Assembly: GCF_000237925.1 (NCBI RefSeq)
Contig: NW_017386091.1
Coordinates: 124,001 to 188,000 of the forward strand
Origin: Schistosoma mansoni
Taxonomy: Eukaryota; Platyhelminthes; Trematoda; Strigeidida; Schistosomatidae
Direction: 5' to 3'
DNA: 64,000 bases
Made by a program: the position numbers and the translations under genes. Under the pieces are notes generated by a model that had not been told where the DNA came from, did not search any database, and saw only the letters and a list, made by a program, of their open reading frames with translations. The stretch's first letter is position 1. The number at the start of each line of letters is the position of its first letter. Below, piece by piece: positions 26,188 through 34,100 of the stretch.

Positions 26188-26770
26188 ATGTTTTCATTTT
26201 ATTATCAATCTTATTTTTCATAGTTGAAAGCGTGAGTCAATTGAAGCTAGATCCCCATAGAAAACCTGGAAGCACTGGACGACCGTTTCATCCTATTGTG
26301 GAACTCCTCAGCAGTGCACATCCACGACCTCGTCTCGCGAGATTCGGACCCAGGACCTACCAGTCTGGCGTCAGAGCACTTAACCGATAGACTACTGAGC
26401 CGGCGTCCGATGGTGTTAATGTCTAACTCCAACGAATCCACGAAGTTGAGTGCTCTGGCGCGAGACTTGTAGGTTCTGGGTTCGAATCTCGCGAGACGAG
26501 TTCGTGGATGCGCACTGCTGAGGAGTCCCACAATAGGACGAAACGGCAGTCCAGTGCTTCCAGGTCTTCCTTGGTGGTCTAGCTTCAATTAACTCACGCT
26601 TTCAACTATGAAAATACTAAATCTCCACAAAACCCCTTCTGATTATAATCTTATTTTTCTTACTATTATAGGCATTTTATATGGGTTATATGATACTTAT
26701 CATTGCTGGAATCTGTTCTGCGCTGAAATTTACAGATTTGGATCTATACAAGACATTTTCTCATACTTGA
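8225..26770 (+). CDS. CDKAL1: CDKAL1, threonylcarbamoyladenosine tRNA methylthiotransferase (10 exons)
   Basis: Radical-SAM enzyme that converts t6A37 to ms2t6A37 in tRNA-Lys(UUU) and is ER tail-anchored in animals. Exons: 8225-8354, 9237-9652, 11947-12013, 14419-14676, 17372-17656, 20396-20495, 20736-20933, 22132-22297, 25135-25359, 26672-26770; 1944 bp, 647 residues, frame kept at every junction (human 579). The MTTase domain has Cys55 ([14 protein letters not shown]), Cys141 ([15 protein letters not shown]) and Cys170 (ASGCVPQ), the expected first-cluster ligands. The radical-SAM motif is [14 protein letters not shown] (Cys257, 261, 264). [47 protein letters not shown] and [14 protein letters not shown] follow. 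A TRAM domain occupies about 510-572, and the last exon supplies a single membrane segment (about 618-634). A Cys-rich insertion spans about 79-131 and a Ser-rich one 216-231. Its introns are crowded with LINE and SINE copies. Confidence 0.96.
10529..10723 (-). repeat. SINE-2 copy in CDKAL1 intron 2
   Basis: tRNA-like head and hammerhead arm of the SINE-2 family on the minus strand. Read on that strand it runs from ccgttggatgccggc through a B-box-like segment and the hammerhead to a cttcaattgactca end. The B box has decayed here. Confidence 0.75.
10581..10627 (-). ncRNA. SINE-2 hammerhead ribozyme motif
   Basis: The minus strand shows CTGAGGA (10615-10621) and GAAA (10596-10599). A six-pair stem I (GCACTG with CAGTGC) flanks them, stem III is ACGG/CTGT and the putative cleavage site is GTC. 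Stem II keeps only three of four pairs because of one mismatch. All invariant core bases are present, so activity is possible but reduced. Confidence 0.6.
11047..11503 (+). repeat. SINE-1, 5'-truncated
   Basis: A SINE-1 copy lacking the first ~80 bp and ending in the shared tail plus (aaat)n. It is informative because at about 11405-11432 it keeps the RTE-A leader bases between the cacaca block and the ttttgtgtgg tail, which show where the internal deletion occurred. Confidence 0.85.
12262..12460 (+). repeat. SINE-2 copy in CDKAL1 intron 3
   Basis: An almost complete plus-strand unit with an A-box-like tRNA head (cagtggtctatcggttaag), a B-box-like gggtccgaatctcgcgag, the hammerhead arm and a terminal gactcatgatttcaacta. 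Confidence 0.8.
12356..12401 (+). ncRNA. SINE-2 hammerhead ribozyme motif
   Basis: CTGAGGA at 12362-12368 and GAAA at 12384-12387 form the catalytic core. Stem I pairs 12357-12361 with 12396-12400 (five pairs). Stem II is GTCT/GGAC with one wobble. Stem III is short (ATGG/CCGT) and cleavage would follow GTC at 12395. All invariant core bases are present. Confidence 0.7.
12872..12918 (-). ncRNA. Sm-alpha hammerhead ribozyme, intact core
   Basis: The minus strand reads CTGACGA (12906-12912), a GTCCC/AGGAC stem II with its loop, and GAAA (12888-12891). The cleavage triplet GTC is followed by CTGG, which pairs with CCAG before the core. Every invariant hammerhead base is present. Stem III is minimal, as known for Sm-alpha, where dimer formation aids cleavage. 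Confidence 0.85.
13127..13169 (-). ncRNA. Sm-alpha hammerhead, decayed
   Basis: CTGACGA is kept at 13157-13163, but the base before GAAA is A instead of C, losing the pair that closes stem II. Extra A residues also follow the GTC cleavage triplet. Probably inactive. Confidence 0.65.
13790..14220. repeat. Sm-alpha remnant (+) abutting an RTE-B 3' fragment (-)
   Basis: Positions 13790-13925 carry a decayed plus-strand Sm-alpha 3' half (hammerhead second half, then ccactgctagccattatcca). From about 13928 to 14220 runs the minus-strand 3' part of an RTE-B element, including the gtacgtacgtac segment also seen near 47445 and 51342. Both are non-coding remnants in CDKAL1 intron 3. Confidence 0.7.
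14779..15893 (-). pseudogene. RTE-B LINE fragment split by a SINE-1 insertion
   Basis: A minus-strand 3' piece of an RTE-B reverse-transcriptase ORF: residues such as [18 protein letters not shown] and [20 protein letters not shown] are open from 15888 to 15538. The 3' UTR continues at 14779-14927 after interruption by SINE-1 at 14928-15463. Only the C-terminal ~116 codons remain, so it is not autonomous. Confidence 0.85.
14928..15463 (+). mobile_element. SINE-1 with 12-bp target-site duplication
   Basis: A full-length SINE-1 starting cccccaaatgcc and ending in an (aat)n tail. It is bounded by perfect direct repeats of acaggaagaaag at 14916-14927 and 15464-15475, inside an older RTE-B fragment. 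The family is non-coding and presumably mobilised by RTE-A, whose 3' tail it shares. Confidence 0.9.
16250..16430 (-). repeat. SINE-2, diverged copy
   Basis: A minus-strand SINE-2 recognised by its tRNA-like head (accgagctggcgtcc in plus reading) and gattcgaaccca B-box complement. The hammerhead arm keeps CTGAGGA but has lost much of stems I and III. It lies in CDKAL1 intron 4. Confidence 0.65.
17040..17160 (+). repeat. SINE-2, heavily decayed copy
   Basis: A plus-strand remnant with a B-box-like aattcgactcctgg and a degenerate attgctgagg where the hammerhead core would begin. The catalytic second half is missing. It lies 210 bp before CDKAL1 exon 5. Confidence 0.5.
17657..18600 (+). other. 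First part of CDKAL1 intron 5, no recognised element
   Basis: Between the exon 5 donor and the SINE-1 copy at 18621 I recognise no transposon or conserved ORF. Confidence 0.4.
18621..19003 (+). repeat. SINE-1, internally deleted and 3'-truncated
   Basis: A diverged SINE-1 lacking part of the 5' block between ggccgagagtg and ctctcacatgg. It stops at gcacctgggca before the shared tail and is followed by a short (ta)n run and an Sm-alpha remnant. Confidence 0.8.
19020..19165 (+). repeat. Sm-alpha-like SINE fragment with inactive hammerhead
   Basis: The plus strand carries an attcgagtccc B-box-like segment and a hammerhead arm at 19088-19130. The core reads CTCACGA (19093-19099) instead of CTGANGA, so an invariant G is lost, while GAAA and stem II are kept. 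Expected to be inactive. Confidence 0.75.
19601..20018 (-). repeat. LTR-A, solo LTR
   Basis: A 418-bp minus-strand block with TG...CA ends: it begins TGTCGGGGATGCTAGATCCCC (read on the minus strand) and ends cttcaaacatagca. It matches 21125-21540 and 49174-49598. No internal region is attached, so it is a solo LTR in CDKAL1 intron 5. Confidence 0.75.
20533..20608 (+). repeat. RTE-C 3' end fragment
   Basis: A short piece matching the end of the RTE-C fragment at 24725-24795 (gaatgctag-tcggcggtctatg, then aagagggttaacaggc). It lies in the 240-bp CDKAL1 intron 6. Confidence 0.6.
21125..21540 (-). repeat. LTR-A, solo LTR
   Basis: A 416-bp minus-strand LTR with perfect TGTTGGGGATC start and aaacataaca end. 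It is about the same length as the 19601 copy and lies in CDKAL1 intron 7. No flanking internal sequence is seen. Confidence 0.75.
21662..21925. repeat. Two facing SINE-2 remnants
   Basis: At 21662-21755 a minus-strand tRNA-like head (cgcttaacctctaaaccactgag in plus reading) is followed at about 21795-21925 by a plus-strand decayed arm (actcctatactagg, then ctgtccactgcctcgtgg). This resembles the inverted-dimer layout at 26219-26660 but is much more decayed. Confidence 0.5.
22398..22740. repeat. SINE-2 remnant (-) joined to RTE-B fragment (+)
   Basis: A minus-strand SINE-2 arm (22398-22515) with a mutated hammerhead abuts a plus-strand RTE-B C-terminal piece (22516-22737, with gttaggggcggcca and gactcagaattgatcacaatg). 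Both lie in CDKAL1 intron 8, and the LINE frame is broken. Confidence 0.65.
22747..22850 (-). repeat. Sm-alpha SINE fragment with near-intact hammerhead
   Basis: The minus strand has CTGATGA (22809-22815) and GAAA (22791-22794). The cleavage triplet is GTT rather than GTC, stem I has a mismatch and stem II closes with a G-T wobble. Core bases are kept, so weak activity cannot be excluded. Confidence 0.7.
23131..23434 (-). repeat. SINE-1 fragment
   Basis: A minus-strand 5' two-thirds of SINE-1, from the gtaccagggcatttggg end inward, lacking the 3' tail. It lies in CDKAL1 intron 8. Confidence 0.8.
24208..24970 (+). repeat. RTE-C LINE fragment between ~165-bp direct repeats
   Basis: A plus-strand C-terminal RTE-type coding remnant at about 24373-24800, recognisable through residues such as [16 protein letters not shown] and broken by stops. 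It is flanked by two diverged direct repeats, 24208-24369 and 24800-24970, sharing gacaattgattgtta and attgtccccaactagtgttcttg. Two partial copies arranged in tandem would explain it. Confidence 0.7.
25399..25917 (+). repeat. SINE-1, near full length
   Basis: A plus-strand copy inserted 40 bp after the CDKAL1 exon 9 donor. It has the 5' ctccaaatgccctgg start and the complete 3' tail (tgtaccaatatttatgtg, then aaataaat). I found no clear target-site duplication. Confidence 0.85.
26141..26183. repeat. (TA)n microsatellite
   Basis: About 20 perfect TA units in the last CDKAL1 intron, just before the inverted SINE-2 pair. Confidence 0.9.
26271..26317 (-). ncRNA. SINE-2 hammerhead motif (left arm)
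   Basis: CTGAGGA (26305-26311) and GAAA (26286-26289) on the minus strand, with a perfect GCACTG/CAGTGC stem I. Stem II includes two G-U wobbles (GTTC/GGAT). The core is complete. Confidence 0.6.
26512..26557 (+). ncRNA. SINE-2 hammerhead ribozyme, best-preserved copy
   Basis: Stem I pairs 26512-26517 with 26552-26557 (six pairs). CTGAGGA is at 26518-26524, stem II GTCC/GGAC has four pairs with a seven-base loop, and GAAA is at 26540-26543. Stem III is short and closes an ACGGCAGT hairpin. The predicted cut follows GTC at 26551. All invariant residues fit the hammerhead consensus CUGANGA...GAAA...NUH. The tiny stem III resembles Sm-alpha and suggests dimer-dependent cleavage. Confidence 0.8.
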
Positions 26771-28180
26771 TTCTATATGTCCATAAATTGTTGTGATAAA
26801 TTGACTATGTATATACATTTGATTCTTGTTATTTTTTGAAAAATATACGTGCTCAGAAGAAATAGTTGGGTTTTTTTTGGGTACTTATTCCATAACGACA
26901 TGTGAATTTCATAGTTGTTGTTTTGTTTCTGAAAGACAAGACGATTCCATGATTGTTTTCATTGAAAGAGTGCTCTTTATTTCATTGTTAGACCAAAGTA
27001 TGTGATCCCATAGTATTGAACGTCTTAACTAATTCCAGTAATAGTGAGTGAAAAAGAGCTTTTTGATCTTAGCACTCCTGAACTGATAAGGTGTTTTTGG
27101 GGCGCATGGCCTGAGATTAAGGAGTGGAGTATTAAAGAAAAAGCAGGTAAAACAGATGCAACTAGCTCTCCTGGTACGGGTTTGATAATGCTAGCAAATG
27201 AAAAGGATTAAGCATCTACTAAAAACGACCGATTTCTACCTCTCAATTTTCTTCGTGACCACCTTTACGGTCTGTTATTGTGTCAACTTTTTTGATTGTT
27301 GGCAAATATGATCTCTGTAACATATCGACTCTGTCATCTATTATCGTGTTATAGACTTTGGGACTCGTTTTTTCTCTCTCGAATCCTGTCGGTATCGCTG
27401 TCTTCAACTCTTACGATCTGTTGTATACTCTGCAGTAGTGGGTGGAGCCACAACTGATTACATAGACTACTATCTATCTTCTTGTTTCTATATAAACTTC
27501 TCACATGGCTTTTTAGTCTCGATAACGTTCTTTCATGTTGTGCATCTGGCAGTTTGTTGATCGGTTAATGAGATGACTTTGATCAATGCTTAGTTTAATA
27601 CATCATATTTCATCTGAAAAGAGTGAACTTTCATGATAGAATTTATCTTGTAGATGAATGTGATTAGCCATAAAATATTATTCAAGCCTAGTTAATCTAA
27701 TCTGCAGATCAGTGACTCTAAAAGGCCTAATCGAATGCTTAAGAGACTTCCCGAACGGTGTTTAACAAATATCAATATTGTTCATAATACCTGTTCTGCA
27801 GCAATTTAGAAGACTCTTCCGGTCTCCCACATTGTCCGGACGTTCCATGTACCTATAAAAAATTGTTGCTCTGGTTGTTAGAAGATACATCGGCCTCATG
27901 ACTTCCGAAGGTACTCGGCTTTCATCATGAGACGTCATAATTATTTCTTCAACTCCCAGGGCAGAGTTTAAATGGTTTGAATAATTTTTTCTGGTTAGTG
28001 TTTTTTAGCGAGTTGGTTTTTTCTACGGGATGGGATCGCTAACCCCATGCCCAACCCTCCTCTGTTATCCGGGCTTGGGACCGGTAGTAACCCCCGAAGG
28101 AGCTACCTTTTCATCCTCCCCCCCTTATTGTTCATGATTACTGTGTATTTATTGATTTATTCCACGTTTTCCTTTTTTAG
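26771..28180 (+). other. CDKAL1-TRAPPC5 intergenic region with a possible LINE remnant
   Basis: 1.4 kb separate the CDKAL1 stop from the acceptor just before the TRAPPC5 start. At about 27740-28120 the sequence becomes less AT-rich and can be read as a decayed repeat (ctaaccccatgcccaaccctcc, then ccgggcttgggaccgg) that I suspect is LINE-derived but cannot place. No AATAAA was identified shortly after the CDKAL1 stop. Confidence 0.4.
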
Positions 28181-28190
28181 TTTTGTTAAA

Positions 28191-31100
28191 ATGAATTACG
28201 GTAATCCAAAAAATTCTGCAGCAATTTTAGAAAAAAACTTAACAAAACTACGTGGTGAGGTAAGTTTTTAATTTCTTTATATTTTTCTTTAGGTTAATAT
28301 AGCATCTTTTGCTTATCTATTTGTGGAACTAGTCAAATATTCAATGCGTAATGTATCTAGTATGGATCTTGTACAGAAAAGGTGAGTGAATAATTTATAC
28401 TAAAGCGTGGAAAATTCTTATTATAATGAGATCATCTATTGCTATTTAAAGGTTTATGGTGACCATCTAACCCTTGAATGCTAGAATACTTTCAGATAGA
28501 TGTTATCCAACTTACTACACAGTTGTTGTGAACGAGAACATAAGTGGGGACAACCATAACAGAATATCATGAGTCAATTGAAGCTAGGCCACCATGGAAA
28601 ACCTGGGAGCATTGGACGGCCGTTTCGTCCTATTATGGGACTCCTCAGCAGTGTGCATCCACAATCCCGCACTCGCGAGATTCGAACCCAGGACCTACCA
28701 GTCTCGCACCAGAGAAGCAGTGGCCAGTGGAGTTCAACCAAGTCTGTTGTAGAGATATCAACTCACTGAAGACAACTGGTGAACGGTTGCGCAGATTTCG
28801 TGGATCGGTTGAAGTTAGACATTAACACCGTTGGATGCCGGCTCAGTAGTCTATCGGTTAAGTGCTCTGGCGCGAGACTGGTAGGTCCTGGGTTTCTTCA
28901 TTAGTTTAAACAATAGGACGAAACAGCTGTCCAGGTTTCCCATGGTGGTCTAGCTTCGATTGACTCATGATTTCAACTATGAAAATACTGAAATCTCCTC
29001 AAAACCCCTTCTGAATTACAGAATATCTTGGTAAAATATGAGAACCATGCAGTAAATACTTTATTTGCAAAATATCCATCAGCTGTCTTCGACTTTGTTG
29101 TTCCTTCGTTTTCATACCAATCACTCTCTCTTCTCGTTCTCTTCGATTTTCTTAACCTTCTATCTCCAGGCATGTTACTTTCGATTGATGATACATACTA
29201 TTTACATCTATCGAGTTCAGTAGCACACGTCACAGTTTCTTACTAAATCTATTTATTTACTTAAGCACATAAACATTGGTAGAAAGAAGCACCAAGATTT
29301 CTATGCGCCACATAAATAATTATCATTCATTGTTTATGGGCTGGGATACCCCCGTGTGTCCGAATTGAAACAGGTGATATTCTTAGGGGGCCACGCCCCA
29401 GGCCTAGAGGTCTAATCCACAAGGCAATGGAAAAACTCTAAGAAATGCAGTCCCATAGTAGCCAGTGACCAACAAAAAGTTCATACCCCATTAGTTCTGT
29501 CAAGATCCTATAGCCCAAATACATCATCAGTTTGGAATCAGGGTTTCCAAACACCCCGGTGTGAATCTTCTATTCCTACTAACCCGTTTAAAGCGCAGGA
29601 CATTTGTTTTACATCCTCTCCATTTTGGTAAACACACCCATTGCACGAAGGCAGTAAGCCGGACTTCTTTGGCAATAATTATCTACTCATGACTATATGA
29701 GAGCATTTCGAGCATTTATTATTATCAGGTTTATTCAATATTACATTTTTGGTACAATATAGAAATCTCAGCACGGAGTATTTCAACAAGTTTCCATTTC
29801 TCACTTCTTGGTCAATCTTGACGACAAATATTGAGTGATCCTGTAGTTTAGATATTAACGGTTCAGGAATTTACATCTTCATAATGTATATTCTTTTCGC
29901 TAAATATTGCCAGCAACCATGATATCTCTGATTGGGTCTTTGTAACTTGTAGAACGAAAATTGTAATTATTATTTAAACACATAAATATTGGTACAATCG
30001 GGCACCAGATATATATGCGCCACACAAATCTCATTTGATTTGTGTTAGGGCTGTGATACTGCCCGGGTGCCCAAACCGAAACAGATGGTTTTCTTAGGGG
30101 GCCACACCGCGAGTCTTTGACCTGAATGTCTAATCGACAAGGAAGTGGAGCATCGTAAGGAGATGCAGTCCCATGAAAGCCGATGACCAACGATTGATTC
30201 ATACGCTATTTGTTCCCTCAGGATACTGGAGCCAGCTCATGTGCACCATTTGTTTGGAATGAGGGTTTTCCAACTCCCCTAGGTGGACTCGTCGTGTCCA
30301 TCAACCCGGTTAAAGCGTGGGACATTCGCTTTTCGTCCTCTCAATTTGGTAAACAACAGTAATGCTACGATAAGGCAGTGAGTAGAACTTCCCTGGTAGA
30401 GGCTATATACTCGTGGTCATGTGAGAGCATTTCAAGAAGGAGAGCGAACGCTCCCCACTCTTGATCGTACCAAGGCATTTGAGGGCCTGAAAATTTGTAC
30501 ACTTTTCAGAAGCACACCTGAATAGGTTATGCGATTCATAGCCATAATGATATTATTAAAACAAACAAAATTAGATATCTTGTTGAAATATCTAGATAAC
30601 AGGAATAGGTAGCTCAAGTGTTCAAACAGACCGCCTCCTCCTCCTCCTCCTCATCATCATCATCATCAACTATACCAACAATTCCTTTAGTCCTAATTTT
30701 TTCATTAATTTTATTATAAAATTTTGATTCCTTTTTTGAATTAATAAAAATTTTTTTAAAAAAAGAAAAAAAATTTTTTGATTTTTTTAAAAAAACTAAA
30801 AAAAAAATTCTTTCATTTTTTTTGTTTCTATGTAGATTATCAGATTTTGGCAAATTTATTGGTGAACGTATTATTGATATTGTCTATTTAAGAGATAAAC
30901 CAAATAAACGTGATATACGTTTATATAATGCATTAATTTTTTTAAAAATTAATTTATGGAAAAATTTATTTAATAAAGAAGCTGATGAATTAGAAAGGGA
31001 TGGTGTAGATGAAAATATTTGTAAAATTAAAAAAAAAATTTTTTTAATTTTTCTTTCCCCCCTTCTTTAGTTTATATGATTGAACATGAACCTGTGATGA

Positions 31101-34100
31101 ATCGTTTTATACAATTTAATTATGAAGATAAAGATGAAAAACGTAAAACATGTAAGTTCCTGAAATTAGTCTATTGAAGAAAGGGGGGGGGTGTGTATTT
31201 GAAAAGTTTATTAACATTTTAAAAGTTATATATATATATGAGTTAGATAGAAGTTGCAAACGTTGATTACTCGTGTGTTGGCTTCTGAACTGTCTTATTG
31301 TGCTCTTCAAGTTGTCTTGACCTAGGTGGAATAAGAGGAAAGAATATATCGGGTGTATAATACCTTCTAAGTATCATCCTATGTATTATAATTTAGTCAC
31401 TCAATATTTTACAGTAATATAGTGTAAAGAAGTGTAAGTTGTCAGTGTGTTCTGTGTATGCTATTTCAAATAACTGTGGAATTATGCGGTTAGCTTTGCT
31501 CTGTACTTGTCCATAGGAGTTCACTTCTTTTCTGTAGCAACTATCATGGGAGTAGTCTACTTTCAATAACGTGCTATCTATCGGGTTCCATCATACTTCG
31601 TAGATTGTTCTAAAAAACCCTAGAAAGATTGACTCGCGAGGAGCAGGCTGTTCTTCGTTCTGGTCGAGAATGTGCTTATCATATCTTCACTCTATAGCAC
31701 ATGTTGGAACACCGTCAGTCTTATCACAAGCCAACAATCGTAGTGTTCCTTCACATCATGACTGCCTTCGATCCGTTGGACAGGACTGTCCCCCAAATGC
31801 CCTGGTACGGCCGAGAGTGGAGAGAGTCTGCTCTCCTTCTCGAAATGCTCTCAAATAGCCTCTGCCAGGGAAGGACTACTCACTGCCTTCTCGTGGCATT
31901 ATTTTTGCTTACGAAATTGAGAGGACGAAAAGCGAATTTCCAGCGATTTAACCGGGTTGGTGGACATGGAAAGTTCACCAAGGAGAGTTGGAAAACCCTG
32001 ATTTCAAACCAATTGTGCACATGAACTCCAGTATCCTGCGAGAACAAATGGCGTATGAACCAATCGTTGGTCACCGGCCACCATGGGACTATCTCCTGAC
32101 GATGCTTCACATCCTTGTGGACTAGACCTTTAGGTCAAAGGCTCTGAGTGTGGCCCCCTAAGAAAACCACCTGCTTCAGTCTGGGCAGCTGGGCAGTATC
32201 ACAGCCCTCACATATTTATCTAGTGCTTCCTTGTACCAATATTTATGTGTTTAAATAAATAAATAACAGGACTGTTCTCGCAATTCTCTATTGAAGAAGG
32301 GTGTGTCTGAGAAGTTTATTATATCTTAAAAGCCCTATATACAAACACCTTAGTCAGAGTGAAGATATACAACCACCTCTCTCTCCATTGTTCCATCCAA
32401 TTAGTGTGGTTGTGTATAGTTGGCCAATCTCACCATTACTCTTCAACTTTACTATCGATAACGTTCTGGAAACAGCTCTGATGTATGTAGGGAATGGCGG
32501 TGTGGATCTGTTGTCTGGAGGAAGACTTCTCGACCTTGAGTATGTGGATGATATTGTCTTACTGTGCAATGATACCAAATCCATGCAATCTGCACTTAAT
32601 CAGTTGGCAATTAGTTTGCGTAGGTAAGGTATATGCTTTGCACTTTCGAAGTGCAAAGTACTTCTACAAGACTGGCAGGACCCTGATCCTGCACTCACCC
32701 TGAGTAGTGAGTAGATAGAAGTAGTCGAGTTCGTGTATCTGGATAGTTGCATAAGTGTTGGTGGTCGCGTGAGTGATCAGATCAATTCACGTATGATGGA
32801 AGCCAGAGTGGCTTATGCCAATTTGGGCTATCTTTTGCGCTTTCGTGATGTTAATCTGGTTGTAAAAGTTTGGATTTACAACTCGCGGGTGAGAGCAGTT
32901 TTGCTCTATGCTTGTGAAACTTGGCCTCTCTGAGTCAAAGATGTTAGACGACTCTCTGTGTTCGATCATCGTTATCTCTGAAGGATTACTGACATCTAGT
33001 GGCAACGGCATCTTAGTAATGCAGAGGTTCGGCATCGTGTTCGGGAACAGAGACGATAATTCAATTGGTGTGATCATCTTGAAACACCGACTTCGGTGGC
33101 TTGGACACGTTCTACGAATGTCGTCCCAGAGAATTCCACGTCGTGCATTATTTGCCGACGCTGGGACTGGTTTGAAAAGCGGAGAGGTGGTTAGTGTATG
33201 ACAGAAAGCTGCAAAGGGCTGGTTTCTGTTGGTCCTTCACGACTTCCTGGTTGGGGTCCAAGAGATGATGCAACACAGTGGCTAGAGACGTTATCAGACA
33301 TGGCTCAGAATAGAAGTCAGTGGCGATCCTGCTGTACACCTTCTTTTACTTTCTTCATAAAGAGTGGTTCTAACTTTCTTAACTGAAAGAGTCTTCTGGT
33401 TGTACAATTCAGTTTCCCTCATCATTAGTCTTATTTTTTTATATATGCATCTTCCACTTTTTCTCTTTTCATTCTCATTGTTTTGTGTGGCGCATATATA
33501 TCTAGTGCCCCCTTGTACCAATATTTATGTGTATAAATAAATAAATAAAAACTTATTATATTTCATAGTTGACATCATGAGTCAATTGAAGCTAGACCAT
33601 CATTGAAAACTTGGAATCACTGGATGGTCGTTTCATTTTATTGTGGGACTACTCAGCAGTGCGAATACACAAACACGCCTCGCGAAATTCGAACCCAGGA
33701 CCTATTAGTCTCGCGCCAGCTCACTCAACCGATAGACCACTGGGCCTTCTGGTATCCAACGGTGTTAATGTCTAACTTCAACTAATCCACGAAATTGAGC
33801 AACTGTCTACCATTGTCCTCAGTGAGTTCCGATCTCACAACAGACCTGGTTGAACCCCACTGGTCACTGCTTTTCACTAGAACTTCAAGAAATATCTCTT
33901 GAAGCATGGTGGTCTAGCTTCAATTGATTCATGATTTCAACTATAAAATTATTAAAATCTCCACATACAAAAAACCGTTCTAATAACTATGTTTCATTTA
34001 AAATTATAGCTGCTCCATTGAATGTTGCAGCGTTTAACGCTGGAATTGTTGAAGCATTCTTGTCAGGTATTGGTTATGTAAGTTATTTATTGTAGAGTTC

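Larger units (their letters stand above)
26219..26660. mobile_element. SINE-2 inverted dimer, both arms with hammerheads
   Basis: A minus-strand SINE-2 (about 26222-26440) is joined head to head to a plus-strand one (about 26441-26648). The outer ends are complementary (catagttgaaagcgtgag against ctcacgctttcaactatg), so RNA from either strand could fold into a long hairpin. Each arm has a tRNA-like head and a hammerhead. The element ends only ~24 bp before CDKAL1 exon 10. Confidence 0.8.
28526..29250. repeat. Dispersed repeat Y, copy 1, interrupted by SINE-2 dimer
   Basis: 28526-28568 and 29018-29250 together match 38268-38592 (gaacgagaacata, acagaatatctt, tttgcaaaatatcca, ttcgattgatgatacatacta). 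The interruption is the SINE-2 composite. Function unknown and non-coding; it lies in TRAPPC5 intron 2. Confidence 0.75.
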
